Part shown: positions 10,539-22,012 of the stretch, in pieces
Layout: the number at the start of each line of letters is the position of its first letter
Position numbering within the stretch: the stretch's first letter is position 1
Assembly (NCBI GenBank): GCA_964596675.1
Contig: CAZQUZ010000001.1
Coordinates: 124,001 to 188,000 of the forward strand
Source of the DNA: JAGOMW01 sp964596675
Lineage (GTDB): Bacteria; Patescibacteriota; Gracilibacteria; BD1-5; UBA2023
Reading direction: 5' to 3'
DNA: 64,000 nt
The notes under the pieces: model-generated
What the model saw: only the letters and a program-made list of their open reading frames with translations
Told to the model about the DNA's origin: nothing
The model's database searches: none
Program-made: the position numbers and the translations under genes

Positions 10539-11939
10539 CTAATCACTACTCGATGTACCAAATGTGCGTATATGAGCGATGATTTCGCTATACAGCTCGT
10601 CGAATCTCTCTTGTGTTATGGCTTCCATATTAAATCGTAATAATGGCTCATTCGAGCTGGGGCGAAAATTCCACCATGATCCATCAGGATATTCTACCGT
10701 TATACCATCGAGAAAAAACGGATTATCATGAGCATATATTTCTCTGAGTTTTTGCATAGCGAGTTTTGGGTCTTGGACATGAAAATTCGTCTCCTCGAGA
10801 GTAATATATTTCTGATATCTCATGACCACCTCAGATAATTTCTGTGATTTCCTCACTACAGAAGCCAGCAGCACCATGGCAGCCATGATACCAGAGTCCA
10901 TATAATAATTATCTCTGAAGAAATAATGTGCTGAATGCTCTCATGCATAGACGATAGAACTATCTTTCATCATATGCTCTCTGATATACACATGTCATAC
11001 CATTTCTTTTTCATATACACCACCTACGCTCTTTACTGTATCTGCGAAGATATGTGATATATTTGCATTGCCGATGTATGTAGCATTCGGATATTTTTGC
11101 TGGAGTTCCTCGACGATCATAGATGATATGATACCCGAGCCGATAAGCTCACCAGAATCATCGAGTACCATGACTCTATCGGCATCTCCATCAAAAATAA
11201 ATGCCATACCTGCCCCATGCTCTCTCAGTGCAGCCTGAGCATCGAGACGATTCTTTTCGAGCATCGGATTCGGATGATGATGTGGAAAGTTGCCATCAGG
11301 CTCTAGAAATAATGGAATCAGCTCGAATCATGCTTTTTCTGCGAGTCGAGACATAAATGCTCCTGCTGCGCCATTCCCACCATCTGCGACGATACGATAC
11401 GTGGATAGATCGACATCTCGACCGATAAAGTCTAGAATATGATCTGTCCAATCCTCCACTACACTTCTATGCTCGATACTATCGGTAATAGTGTACTCTG
11501 ATATCTCTCTCATCGACTCCATAACACGGATCATATCAGGGCCATATTTTTTGAGATTATACGGTTCGCTCGTATGTGATAGAGATTTCATCCCATTATA
11601 TTCTTTTGGATTATGACTCGCCGTGATCATCACTCATGCCTCGATATCAGCATAGTGACATGTCGCGAAAGAAAGCATATCAGAAGAACACAGTCCGATA
11701 TCGATAATCGTCGCTCCAGCGAGATTCGCTCATCGCGTAAATGCTGTTTTTAATGGTATAGCTGATAGCCTCGCATCATAACCGAGTGCGATACGTTTCT
11801 TCTCTGTAACCTGTGCGAATGCATAGCCCAATCGGAAGAAAAAATCATCATCTATATCAGTACCATAGATACCACGAAGATCATAAGAACGAGAAAGAAT
11901 AGAGTAATCCATAAAAGTAAACTGGGGTAATTTATACAT
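10539..11939 (-). CDS. manB: Phosphomannomutase/phosphoglucomutase
   Basis: 466 residues. Interconverts hexose 1- and 6-phosphates to feed sugar-nucleotide synthesis. MITASHNPKEYNGMK carries the phosphorylated Ser, FIFDGDADRVMV binds the metal, GEHSAHYFF is the sugar-binding loop, and RPSSNEPLLRF binds phosphate. In that last motif the final Arg is CGA, showing that CGA is still Arg. The start follows the usual SYDLRGIYGTDID region. Its ATG overlaps the stop of the upstream CHAP-like gene by 8 nt, so the two are translationally coupled. Whether mannose or glucose phosphate is preferred cannot be told. Confidence 0.93.
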
Positions 11940-12564
11940 TCACGATATGATAGTTCCGAGCGTATCAGACTCATCGTGAAGTGACGAGTCACCATGGTAT
12001 CGTATGCTTCGCTATCTTGCCAGCATAGATATCATATGGCGCGTAGTTATAGTAGTTCTGGTCTGCGACGACGATACTGACGGGCTTCCCTGCACTCGAA
12101 AGATTAATCTTTAGGAGTATAGCGACATGTTTGCGATTCGCAAGTGCGAGTGCATAGTTCGACTTCCCATCGAAGCAGGCGATCATCATGCCTTGGTATT
12201 TTTTCATATCTTTCGCATCTGGAGTCAGAGCGTAGTCTATGAGAGAAATCCCAGGCCGCCAGCTACTCGACGGTGTCGTGCGATATCCAGAGACTGCCTT
12301 CGCGAATGCGACACACTGACCGACATATCACGCCTCAGAGAACTGCGGATAAAACTCATCGCCCGTATAGCGCACCGATCCTGGCTCGGGAGGATACGCG
12401 ATCAATGAGAGATACTCCATATCGACTGGTCGAGCGGGCATGGTCGGATTATGTGTGGAGAGTATCTTGCCATCACGGACGACTCCTTCCTGCCAGTACC
12501 CTTTCGGGATACCAGCGTCATACCATGGGAGCGTGAATGCGAGGGGTGATTGGATGAGGGGCAT
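11932..12564 (-). CDS. CHAP/NlpC-like papain-fold protein
   Basis: 210 residues. YVGQCVAFAKAVSG (Cys84) and RKHVAILLKINLS (His146), followed by VVADQNYYNY, resemble the Cys-His-polar triad of CHAP/amidase proteins (related to the BPSL0067-type domain). These enzymes cut peptidoglycan peptides or amides. There is no clear signal peptide, so the protein may be cytoplasmic, or the true N-terminus may differ. It starts 5 nt after the pepF stop and its end overlaps the manB start. The assignment rests on the Cys and His motifs. Confidence 0.65.
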
Positions 12565-12569
12565 AGTTT

Positions 12570-14354
12570 CTACATTAATTTCTCGAACTCCTCCACCATA
12601 TGCTCCACCTCAGCGAGACCTGCACGGTAGAACTCTGGAGATGCGATATCGATACCATAGCGAGCGAGGAGATCACGTGGACGCTCGCTGCCTCATGCAC
12701 GGAGGATATCCTTATAGTCCTCGACGGAGAGGGATTTCTCGACATGCACCTTATGATAGAGTGCGAATGTGAGCAGATTCCCGAATGCATATGCATAGCA
12801 GTAAAACGGCGTATGGAAAATATGTGGTATCATCGACCATCCAGACTCCTCATCTGCCGCCACATCGAACGCTACCGCTCCACAGTAGAGCTTCTCCTGC
12901 TCAGCTCGCCACATCGCGTTCAGGTCTTTGTACGTGAGCTCAGCACCAGCATGTATCTGTGCATGGACCGCGCGCTCGAATGTGACATAGTTCACCTGGC
13001 GATATATCGTCGCGAATATATCTGAGAGACGCTCATTGAGATACTGTTTATACTCTTCTGTCGATACGAGTGACTTCACCTTTTCTCCGAGGAGCATCTC
13101 AGAAAATATCGAAGCCGTCTCCGCCATCGAAAGTGGTGAATCATACACTGGAGCCTCCTGGACCTGAGAAAGATGGCCATGTATAGCATGTCCGAGCTCA
13201 TGAGATATCGTCGAGACGTCACGGAGCTTGCCCGTGAAGTTCAGGAGGACGAAGCTCTCATCTCACTTTCGATAGCTCGCGAATGCGCCACCTCGCTTCC
13301 CCGCCCGTGGCAAGACATCGATGCGCTCCTCCTCTATCATGCGCTTCGAGTAGTCATAAAAATCAGAGTCAAAATCTTTCATCACAGAGAGATGTAGGTC
13401 GAATGCCTCCTCGAAAGTAAAATCCTTATCCACGCTGCCGAGTGGAGCTCCAGTATCCCAGATCGCCATATCTCCGGTGAGGGCGAGCATCTTACCTTTC
13501 GCACGGAGATAGCGAGCATAGAGCGGATACGCGTGCTCTACCTCCGAGAGGAGCATATCGACGACGCTATCATCCATCTCTTCAGAGAGATTGCGCTGAG
13601 CCATGACATTTTCACTGTATCCACGGAGCTTTATCTCACTGGTCCAGTCTTTTACGATAGAGGTGTAGATATTTCCGAGGGATATCTGATTTTGCTTCGT
13701 ATTATAGACGCGGCGGAGCGAGCGATATGCCTCCTCGCGGATGGCTCTATCTGTATGCTGACGATAACTGCGTACTTCTTCTTCGGTGAGTTTTTTCTCT
13801 TCTGCGTCGATCTGCATGGTGAACTCATATGACCCTGTGAGCTCATCATGGAGAGCATTCGCGAGTCACATGGGACGAGACTTTATATTGAGGACTTTTT
13901 CCTCTTTTTCTGAGAGGATATAGCGGATACCATCTGCCGTACCGACGAGGTCATTTTTGTATCGAGCGAGCTCTGGTGCGCGTGACCACTCCATGATGCG
14001 GTCGTATCAGATATCCTTCCACCCCTGTCCGATGAAGAGCGTTAGCTCTGAGGCCTGGTTATAGATATACTCGATCTCGCCCATCTTCTTCGTGACGGCG
14101 AGATCCTGCGTATCGAGAGACGACCGATAGAAGAGATAATAGCTCGGCGTCGCCATATCGTATGAGAGCGCTGTGTAGTCAGCATAGAACTCGAGCACCT
14201 CAGCGACACTCGTCATCTGAGCGAATCGAGAGCGATACTTCTCTGCGAAAGCAGTCGTCAGAGGCATGATGCGGGCGATATCTGCATCGAGCTTCGGATC
14301 ATCGAGCCCAGTGTAAAAATATCGAGCAAGGTTCCAGGTAGTAGGGTAAGACAT
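12570..14354 (-). CDS. pepF: Oligoendopeptidase F (M3 metallopeptidase)
   Basis: 594 residues. A cytosolic zinc peptidase that trims peptides of about 7-17 residues. The zinc motif STISHELGHAIHG (HExxH) is near residue 385, and the second half carries FHTPFYCYAYAFGNLLTF, typical of this clan. The N-terminus WNLARYFYTGLDDPKLD matches the family start. Several glycines are TGA. It is the first gene of the operon and lies head-to-head with the two-component system. The length is normal for PepF. Confidence 0.95.
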
Positions 14355-14444
14355 GAGGAATGAAGATAGGGTAGATTTGTATTGTATAGAAAAATGATGT
14401 TTCGAAAAGGGTTTTTCCTATTTTTGTAAGAAAGCCTCAGAAAA

Positions 14445-14473
14445 TTGACATTTTTCGAAGAATAAGATAAAAT
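14445..14473 (+). promoter_or_regulatory. Strong sigma-70-type promoter upstream of the response regulator
   Basis: TTGACA (14445-14450), 17-bp spacer, TAAAAT (14468-14473). It lies 117 nt before the regulator start. A second, weaker pair, TTGTCA (14545-14550) and TATATA (14569-14574), is closer to the gene. Confidence 0.7.
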
Positions 14474-14589
14474 CTTAGTGTAAAATACTATATATAGCCA
14501 TAATTTTATTAAAAAACCATTGACAATTAATAAAAAATTAAGATTTGTCATGTATACTTCTCAATACTTATATAAATATCTATAGTCCT

Positions 14590-15255
14590 ATGCATATCTC
14601 TATCGTCGATGATGAAGTCATGCTCGCCAACCGAATGCAGAAAAAACTCGAAAATGAGGGCTTTGCTGTGAGTGTATTTAACAGTTATAAAGAGTTCATG
14701 CGCGGTGGAGATGGTACTTCTCATCTTTATATCGTAGATATTTCTCTCTGAGATGGGAGTGGATTCGATATCATCGAATGGCTCCGTATCCGAGCTGAGT
14801 CAAAATCACCGATTCTTATAATCTCTGGATACGGTGATAGTGAAAAAATAATCTACGGACTGACACTTGGTGCGGATGATTATATGGTAAAGCCACTCCA
14901 TCCAGATGAGCTTATAGCACGAGTAAAATCCCTACTGCGGAGAGGTGTCGAGCTCAAAATGAATACACCCATAGAGTATAAAAGCATCTCTTACAATCCT
15001 GAAAGAAAAGAGACTCATGTGGGTGGAACTAAAGTACATCTGACTCATAAAGAAAGCATGATATTAGAGATATTTATACGCAATCCTGGTCGCGTCATCA
15101 ATCGCGAAGATATCATCAATACAGCTTGGTGATGAAACCAGCTGGCAGATGTCACAGATAATACTATCAATGTCACTCTATCGAAACTCCGTAAAAAAAT
15201 AGGGTCCGATCTCGAGCTCAAAACAATATATAATGAATGATATTTATTGGATTAA
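14590..15255 (+). CDS. OmpR/PhoB-family response regulator
   Basis: 221 residues. The receiver domain has the acidic pair (IVDDE), the phosphoacceptor Asp in LYIVDISLGDGSG, and the Lys in DDYMVKPLHPDEL. A winged-helix output domain follows (VHLTHKESMILEIFIRNPGRVIN ... TINVTLSKLRKKIG). It should bind DNA when phosphorylated, probably by the kinase encoded at 15962-18052. Its 3' end overlaps the converging second regulator by 12 nt, which is unusual for a two-component pair. Confidence 0.92.
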
Positions 15256-15957
15256 TGTGGTGTCAAACAGATATCCCTCGGATCGGATCGTGGTAAGTGC
15301 ACTATCTAGGTTATATCGCTTTAGGGTTCGCCTCAGTCTAAGTATGACGATTCGGAGATTTCTCTCTGGTGAATCATCATAGTCCCCCCATATCTTTTCT
15401 CGAAGAAATTCCTGAGAAAGAAGCATATTAGAACGAGAGAAAAATAAAGAGAATACGTATTTCTGGGTACGAGTCAGCTCTATGTGTATATTATTTTTAT
15501 AAAATTCATTTTTTTTAGCATCATATACGATGCCAGCATGTATATAGTGTGATTTATCCTTTTTTGTACCTTCGAGTACACCTTTTTGGAACCAATGACA
15601 TACTCGTACTTCGAGCTCCTTAAGTCGAAATGGTTTTATAAGGTAATCTGTCGCTCAGAGTTCAAATGCTCTGCGTAAAGTATCAATCTCGCCATATCAA
15701 CTAATAACGATAATCGGAATATGTGAAGATCGCTCAATCACTCGTTCTATAATCTTAAATCCCAAAAAATCATGTTCTTCTCTAGAAAGTGAAAGATCAG
15801 TAATGATAATGTCATATGATGAGAGCTGGGGAGCATACTGAGCAAATTCGAGCTCAGATGCTATAAGAGTGATGCGATTAGTAATGATGGATTCGTCGAG
15901 TACTCGTACGATATGGTTTCAAAGAATGAGGTCGTCTTCTATAATAAGGATATTCAT
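15244..15957 (-). CDS. OmpR-type response regulator, partner of the adjacent kinase
   Basis: 237 residues. The receiver has MNILIIEDDLILG, phosphoacceptor Asp in DIIITDLSLSREE, and Lys in TDYLIKPFRLKEL. The winged-helix half has IELTRTQKYVFSLFFS and ERNLRIVILRLRRTLKRYN. It starts 4 nt after the stop of the sensor kinase, so kinase and regulator are one operon. It converges on and overlaps the first regulator. DNA target and signal are unknown. Confidence 0.92.
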
Positions 15958-15961
15958 ATTA

Positions 15962-18052
15962 TTATTTTCATGCGGGGAGAAAGATCGTAAAGCAAGCTCA
16001 CCCATACTGTTTCGATGTCGACGGCTTTATGGTACCACCATGCAGGGCAATTATCTTTTTACATAAATATAATCACATACCGAGTCAGATATTTTTATTA
16101 TTCCCTGTAGCATATATATCGAAAAGTTCTTCCATTTTGATTCCTTCAAATCATTTTCCATTATCTTCGAGAATAATCTGGACTCATTTCTCTTTCTTAT
16201 GAGCACTCAGCGCTATGATGGCGTCTTCATTTTGTGTGAATTTTACAGCATTACTGAGCAGATTACCGAGCACTTGTTGAAACTGTATCTTATCTATCTT
16301 TATAAATCAGATATCTTTATCGAAATCCGTGATTACCGTAATATCTGTATGAACATGCGTAAATAGATCAACTTCATGCTCGAGAAATTTGACGAACTGT
16401 ATACGCTCTAGAAAGAGTTGTACACTATTATTATCATAATATTGGACAGAGAATAATTTTGCGATGATATCACCCATACGCATGAGTTGGGCAGTGAGCA
16501 TGCGTAGATTTTCTTTGAGTTTTTCTGGAGAAAAATCAGATCTATCCAAATCCTCTATCAGACTCTCTCACTGAAATATCGCGGATGACATCGGGGATCG
16601 TACCTCATGGGATATCATAGCGATAAATTCTTTTTGTCGATTGATCAGGTTATTATAGTCTATCGTTTTCTCATCGACTTTTTTATCGAGATTCAGACTG
16701 AGGTCCTGGAGATCATCATAGATAGCAAGGTATCGGACATGCGCTGAGAGAAATCTGGAAAAATTCTCTAGAATACCTATTTCTTCTCGTGTATAGGCAT
16801 CATTAAAATTTTTACTTCAAATAGCAAATATTCCTAAACATTTCCCCTCAAATAAAAGAGGTAGTACCATAAATATACCTTCTGAAATCTCACTTTTTAC
16901 AGACTCAATATGTTGATAATCACTTTTTTCTTCCCAAAAAACTATATCATGAATATATACTGTATAAGAAGATTTTTCAAAATATTTTTTTAAATGGAGA
17001 AATTTTTTGCTTTTTTTGTCTTTATCAAAAATAAATAAATGAGCATGCTTTAAAAGAAAAACTTTATTCAATCATTCAAAAAGAATTTTATTTAAGGTAT
17101 CAGTATCTAGAATGGATACGATCTGATTTTGTAAAGAAAAAATATGCTCGCGTATGGATTCTTTATTTTCATTTCATATAACGTATTTTGTAAGTAGTTT
17201 TTGGGTAAAAACAAACAATCATATAGACATGGTCACATTGAGAATATCTCGCGAATATGGGAAATCCCAAAACGCACCAAGATAGATACCATCCGGAAAA
17301 TAGATATTAATAAATATATACACTAATGCAGATATAGAAAATGCGAGAATATAAACTAGAGATTTTCCGATTCATAACCATGAAGAGTCAAAGTAATATC
17401 GATTTAATGTCAAGTAAACTTGGATAACAAAAAATAGATACAAGAATATTATTTGATTTTCTAAAATCCAAATATTAAATAGAGGTAATATAATTTGAAG
17501 GAATATAAGGGTTATAAGCATAAAATATGCTGAGTATATAATTCTTTTTAATCGTAATTTATTTAGATTATTTAAATCTCTTAATTTAAAAAAAGTAGTA
17601 TATAAAAATGCTACGATGAATATACCATATAAGAAAAGTAAAAGTACATAAAGTTTGCCATATATCTCCCTATATAAATTTTCTACTGGATCAAATAATA
17701 ATGAATGTATAATGAGGTCCGTACATAAAAATATATAAACCAACAAAGCTATTATAATAGAGAGTACGTATATAAAATATTTATTTAATTTTTGCGCGTC
17801 AAAATAGTAAATAAAAAAAAGGAGTGAATAAACAGCTAAAACTCAATTTAAAAAATTAGCACGAGATAAAAATAATAATGTTCAGGAATCAAAAAAGGAT
17901 GAAAAAAATAAAAAATAAAAAATAAACCATGCTGAGCAAAAAAATGTAAATACAAATAAAAATAGTGAAGCTGGATTTCGAAAAGAATTTAAAATATGTG
18001 CTCATAAAATTACCGAAAAAAATGAAATAAGACTATATAGTATTAGATACAT
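15962..18052 (-). CDS. Membrane sensor histidine kinase with 7TM and GAF-like input
   Basis: 696 residues. Residues about 1-220 form seven or eight hydrophobic helices like the 7TM histidine-kinase N-terminal region. Residues about 255-400 look like a GAF domain (FMVLPLLFEGKCLGIFAIG). The H-box FIAMISHEVRSPMSSAIF (His near residue 480) is followed by the N-box NLLSNAVKFTQNE and the ATP-lid boxes DNGKGFEGI and GLGMGLYLCKKIIALHGG. It should autophosphorylate and pass phosphate to one or both adjacent regulators. The transmembrane half is noticeably more AT-rich than flanking genes. It ends in TAA, 4 nt before the regulator start. Confidence 0.93.
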
Positions 18053-18058
18053 AATTAG

Positions 18059-18089
18059 AAAAATGTTATATACTTATTCTAACATTTTT
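18059..18089 (-). terminator. Intrinsic terminator after the zinc-ribbon gene
   Basis: Read on the minus strand: stem AAAAATGTTA / TAACATTTTT with an 11-nt loop and a T-run, directly after the stop at 18104 and just before the sensor kinase start. Confidence 0.75.
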
Positions 18090-18103
18090 CTAGAAAAATA
18101 CAA

Positions 18104-18934
18104 TTATCTAATCTGTAGAATTTCACGCACCTTTAATCCTGTAAAATGTTTTTTAAATACCTCCATACTATTTTGGAATAAAAGTATAGTACTATTATAA
18201 TCTTGTGAAGCATGCAAATTTGATTCAAAAAAAGCAGGATCTGTTTCATTGAGTGATTTTCCTCATAATCATATAAACACCTTATAAACTGGATTATACT
18301 TTTGTATTTCCATTAATCAGGGTTTATCCATAAGCTGAAAATCCGCATATTGAAAAAAATTATATAATAACTTTGCAAAGAGAATAGAGCTACGGTATTC
18401 CTTTAGTATACCAACAGCAGCAAATATTGTAATTATGGAAGCATCCATTCATAATAGCTTTTCTACTCTTTTTTTAATCTCAGGAATAGGAATATTTGGG
18501 TAATGGGGAGATAGTTCTTTCAAAATCGCTTTTTCAAAATAATCAGTATAGACCTCGCCATATCATACAATCTCATTATTAGTATTTCTAGCAATAACAA
18601 CATTAGACTCTATAGCGGATAGTAACCTATTTTTTATAATTGCAATATTTTTATCTGCAGGGTGAATAAGATTAATACTTGTACTCTTACAATGAAAACA
18701 CCTCAGATGTTTATCATCTAATAATTTAGCTACTTTTAATTTATAAATATTATTTGGTAAGTGTCCGAAAATTTCTTTCTTTCAAGAAATGTGACCACAT
18801 TCATTACACTTTATTAATTCACTAGAGCCATCTGCCCACATATCTTGAGTAATTTCATGTATTTGAAAAAAATCATCATAAACTAAAGATTTAGGACGAC
18901 ATACTTGTACATTAATATCATGAGAATTTATCAT
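18104..18934 (-). CDS. Zinc-ribbon protein with acyltransferase-like segment
   Basis: 276 residues, AT-rich, with TGA glycines. Residues 43-80 hold two cysteine pairs (CNECGH and CFHCKS) that form a probable zinc ribbon. Residues about 100-125 (NVVIARNTNNEIVGYGEVY) look like the strand pair of GNAT acyltransferases. The C-terminal part is helical. The combination is not one I recognise, and the enzyme call is tentative. It stands alone between two terminators. Its base composition resembles the kinase gene and the 53-55 kb island rather than the housekeeping genes. Confidence 0.7.
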
Positions 18935-18974
18935 TATTTAAATAATTATTATTTCTCGTTACCACATCGTTACA

Positions 18975-19003
18975 AATACTCATACTTGTATGAGTATTTT
19001 TTT
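18975..19003 (+). terminator. Hairpin with T-run, plus orientation
   Basis: Stem AATACTCATA / TATGAGTATT with a CTTG loop and a T-run. No plus-strand gene precedes it, so it may stop antisense transcription or be a relic. Confidence 0.6.
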
Positions 19004-19011
19004 ATACATAT

Positions 19012-19040
19012 AAAAATAGCCTCTTACGAGGCTATTTTTT
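19012..19040. terminator. Terminator downstream of alaS
   Basis: Stem AAAAATAGCCTC / GAGGCTATTTTT with a TTAC loop, 12 nt beyond the alaS stop. It is symmetric, so it could work in both directions. Confidence 0.85.
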
Positions 19041-19051
19041 ATGATGAGGGA

Positions 19052-20935
19052 CTATTTCTGAAGTACCGCCTTTATACGACGGACACCAGCGGAGCTCGAC
19101 TCTTCTTTTTGTATCTGAAATACTCCCATATTATTCGAATCAATAACATGAGGTCCACCACAGAGTTCATGAGAGTATACCGTACCATCACCTCCGACCA
19201 TAGAGTATACTTTCACGATATCTGGATACTTCTCCCAAAATGACCCCTCGACACCCGATGCTTTTGCTTCGTTTTTATCCATATTCGTGACCGTCACCGT
19301 GAGTCCTGACTGTATCGCTCTGTTTACATATGCCTCGACTGCCTGCTTTTGCTCATCGGTCATCTTCTCTGGATGCGTGAAGTCGAATCTGAGACGCTCA
19401 GCAGTGATATTCGACCCTGCCTGGTGGACATGGTCACCGAGCACCTCACGGAGACCTGCGAGCATGAGGTGACATGCTGAGTGGAGTGCGACCGTCTCAT
19501 CGGATGTATCACCGAGTCCTCATACGAACTTCCCTGCTGCAGCCGAGCGAGAGAGTTCTTGATGTTTCTCAAATGCAATTTTAAACTCAGACATAAATAT
19601 CTTCTCGTCAAATAATGCCTCATGCTTATCAAATTTTTCTTTCAGTAGCTCAAGAGTCATTTCTGGAGGAAAACCGAATGTATCAAACAAATGAAAGATA
19701 TCTTCTCAGGAAAATACACTTCATCTTTTATTGATAGATTCATTAGCAATTTCAACTCGATTCCAGAAATTCGAATCTTCTGCATTGCCAGATACCATAG
19801 GTCCGACTTGTTTTCAAAAAATTTTAGTAAATTCTTTTAATCAATTTTTAAGAGTTTTACCAAACTTCCCCTCCTCAATACTGAGCTCATTTTTTATCTT
19901 CTCAGCGTGGATGCCTACACTCTCATAGATACCTGAGAACTGCTCGATATACATACTCGCAATCTCACTCGTAAATGGCTGCTCATAGCCCATCTTATAC
20001 GCCTCTCGGATAGCACGGCGGATGAGACGGCGGAGGATATATCACTGGTCTACATTTTTCGGAGTAACGCCATCGGCTATCATATGGGTCGCAGCACGGA
20101 GATGATCTGCGATGATACGCGCAGAGCGCTCGCTATAGTACTCACTCCCTACTATCTCTCGTATCTTCTGGAGGACTGGAGCGAAGAGATCCGTCTCATA
20201 AACGCTCTTCATCTTATTCAGAGTGACAGTGCATCGCTCTATACCCATACCAGTATCTACGCACTGTGCTGGTAGAGTCTCGAGAGTAGTAGCATCGATA
20301 CGATTATACTGCATGAAGACATTGTTCCAGATTTCCATCCAGTTCGCACTATCAGTTCCCTTATTCGATCCTGCTGGAGGCAGTCCTGCTCCCATATAGT
20401 AGAATATCTCTGTATCTGGACCACATGGGCCGGTCGGACCTGCTGCCCACCAGTTATCCTCCGCAGGCAGGTATGCGATACGATCTGCTGGCATACCGAT
20501 AGATTTCCAGATATCTGCAGACTCTTCATCACGTGGAGCATTCGCATCACCTTCGAATACTGTGACTGATATCATCTCAGGGTCGAGTCCGAGCCATTTC
20601 TCATCCGTCAGGAACTCCCAGCTCATCTCGATGGACTCACGCTTAAAGTAGTCACCCAGGGACCAGTTCCCGAGCATCTCGAAAAATGTGAGATGCGTAT
20701 CATCACCGACCTCATCGATATCACCCGTGCGCACGCATTTCTGCACATCAGCGAGACGGCGTCCGAGTGGATGCGGCTCACCGAGGAGATACGGGACGAG
20801 CGGCTGCATACCCGCAGTATTAAAGAGGACGGATGGGTCATTCTCTGGCACGAGTGGTGCAGATGGGATGATAGCATGATTTTTCGAGCGGAAAAATTCG
20901 AGGTATTTCGAACGGATATCGGATGCGAGGATCAT
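19052..20935 (-). CDS. alaS: Alanyl-tRNA synthetase lacking the C-Ala domain
   Basis: 627 residues against roughly 870 in most bacteria. The catalytic core is complete: IRSKYLEFFRSKNHAIIPSA, FNTAGMQPLVPYLLGE and GPTGPCGPDTEIFYYMG. The editing domain carries its metal ligands (LHSACHLMLAGLR and CGGPHV) and ends SAGVRRIKAVLQK TAG. The following linker, DHHA1 and C-Ala region is absent. C-Ala helps bind tRNA and link the two active sites, so this enzyme must manage without it. The stop is followed by a proper terminator, so this is not a sequencing break. Several glycines are TGA. Confidence 0.95.
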
Positions 20936-20975
20936 AAAATCTGAGTTAGAATAGGCTGATTATAAAGAAAAGATG

Positions 20976-21006
20976 AAAAAAATCCACTCGTAATCGAATG
21001 GATTTT
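20976..21006 (-). terminator. Terminator after the DUF4105 gene
   Basis: Stem AAAATCCA / TGGATTTT with an inner TCG/CGA pair, 13 nt beyond the stop at 21019 on the minus strand. Confidence 0.7.
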
Positions 21007-21018
21007 ATTATAAGCATA

Positions 21019-21990
21019 TTATCTTCTCTCTTTTCGTATCACTTCAGAAAAGATTACTCCAGTTCCCGCAGCTCTCGCGAGCTCATCGATACGATAGTAC
21101 GTGCGAGCCTCTGTGAGAGATAGATCAGTGTCTATGAGTCCTGCACCGTAGACGAGCTCATCAGAGTGGGCTGGGAGGATGACATACTTCGTCCATGGGA
21201 GCTTCTCAGTACGGAGGGCATTCGCATGCTGGAGAATGGTAGTCGTACAGTTATTCCAGAGAGTATTATAGAACTCTGGCTCACGAGTGAGCTTATCCGC
21301 ACGTATCATCATGGAGCGGAATAGTGCCTGGATTTTTTCTTTCGGAGTATCGATCGGGTACATGTAGACCTGATTTTTACGATAATCTGTACGGAGTTTT
21401 ATGACATCTGCCTCGCTCGCGATGACATACTGTATCTCGAACTGGTTCATGATACCCTTCAGTGCATCGAATCCTTCTCCACGCTCTTTTCTGAGCTCTG
21501 CAGAGATGACGACATTTTGTCCTCATGAGAACGAAAATGAGAGCATCGTATGTGCAGGACCATCCGTATCTGAAAATGGTGTTATGATATAGTATACTTT
21601 CTCTATCTTACCGAGATCGAACGTATCATCATAGTATCGTGGTGAAAACGCCTTATCCGAAGTCCAGAGATGATCTCGGATATTTCGGATGGTGAAAGTA
21701 TCCCCTGTCCATGTGATGACTGGGAGTACTGCATCCTGGTCTTCCCAGTCTCTATGGAGCGATGGTGACTGGCTCGTCCACCATGCGAGCCCTCATGTGA
21801 GTCATACGAGGAGGAGTATGAGAAATATCCTCTCTATCCAGTACCAGAGGGTACGCATACACTGCCATATCACAGCGAATGTGCGCATAGCACATCTGAA
21901 AAAAGAAGTGCAAAAACTGAGTCACTGAGATGAAGATACAGTCTTCTCTCCATCCTGTACTACAGGAGTACGTACGACACGACGAGACAT
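21019..21990 (-). CDS. DUF4105-family membrane-associated protein
   Basis: 323 residues. A cytoplasmic N-terminal segment precedes one membrane helix (IERIFLILLLVGLTGGLAW, glycines from TGA). The outer part carries HTMLSFSFSGGQNVVISAEL and the hallmark YNTLWNNCTTTILQHANAL, where Asn-Asn-Cys-Thr-Thr is the conserved cysteine motif of DUF4105 (a NlpC/P60-like circularly permuted fold by published prediction). Envelope modification is possible, but no activity is established. The start at 21990 is the first ATG in frame; 21888 is an alternative. Confidence 0.8.
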
Positions 21991-22012
21991 AGGCTACATT
22001 TAGATGATAAAA

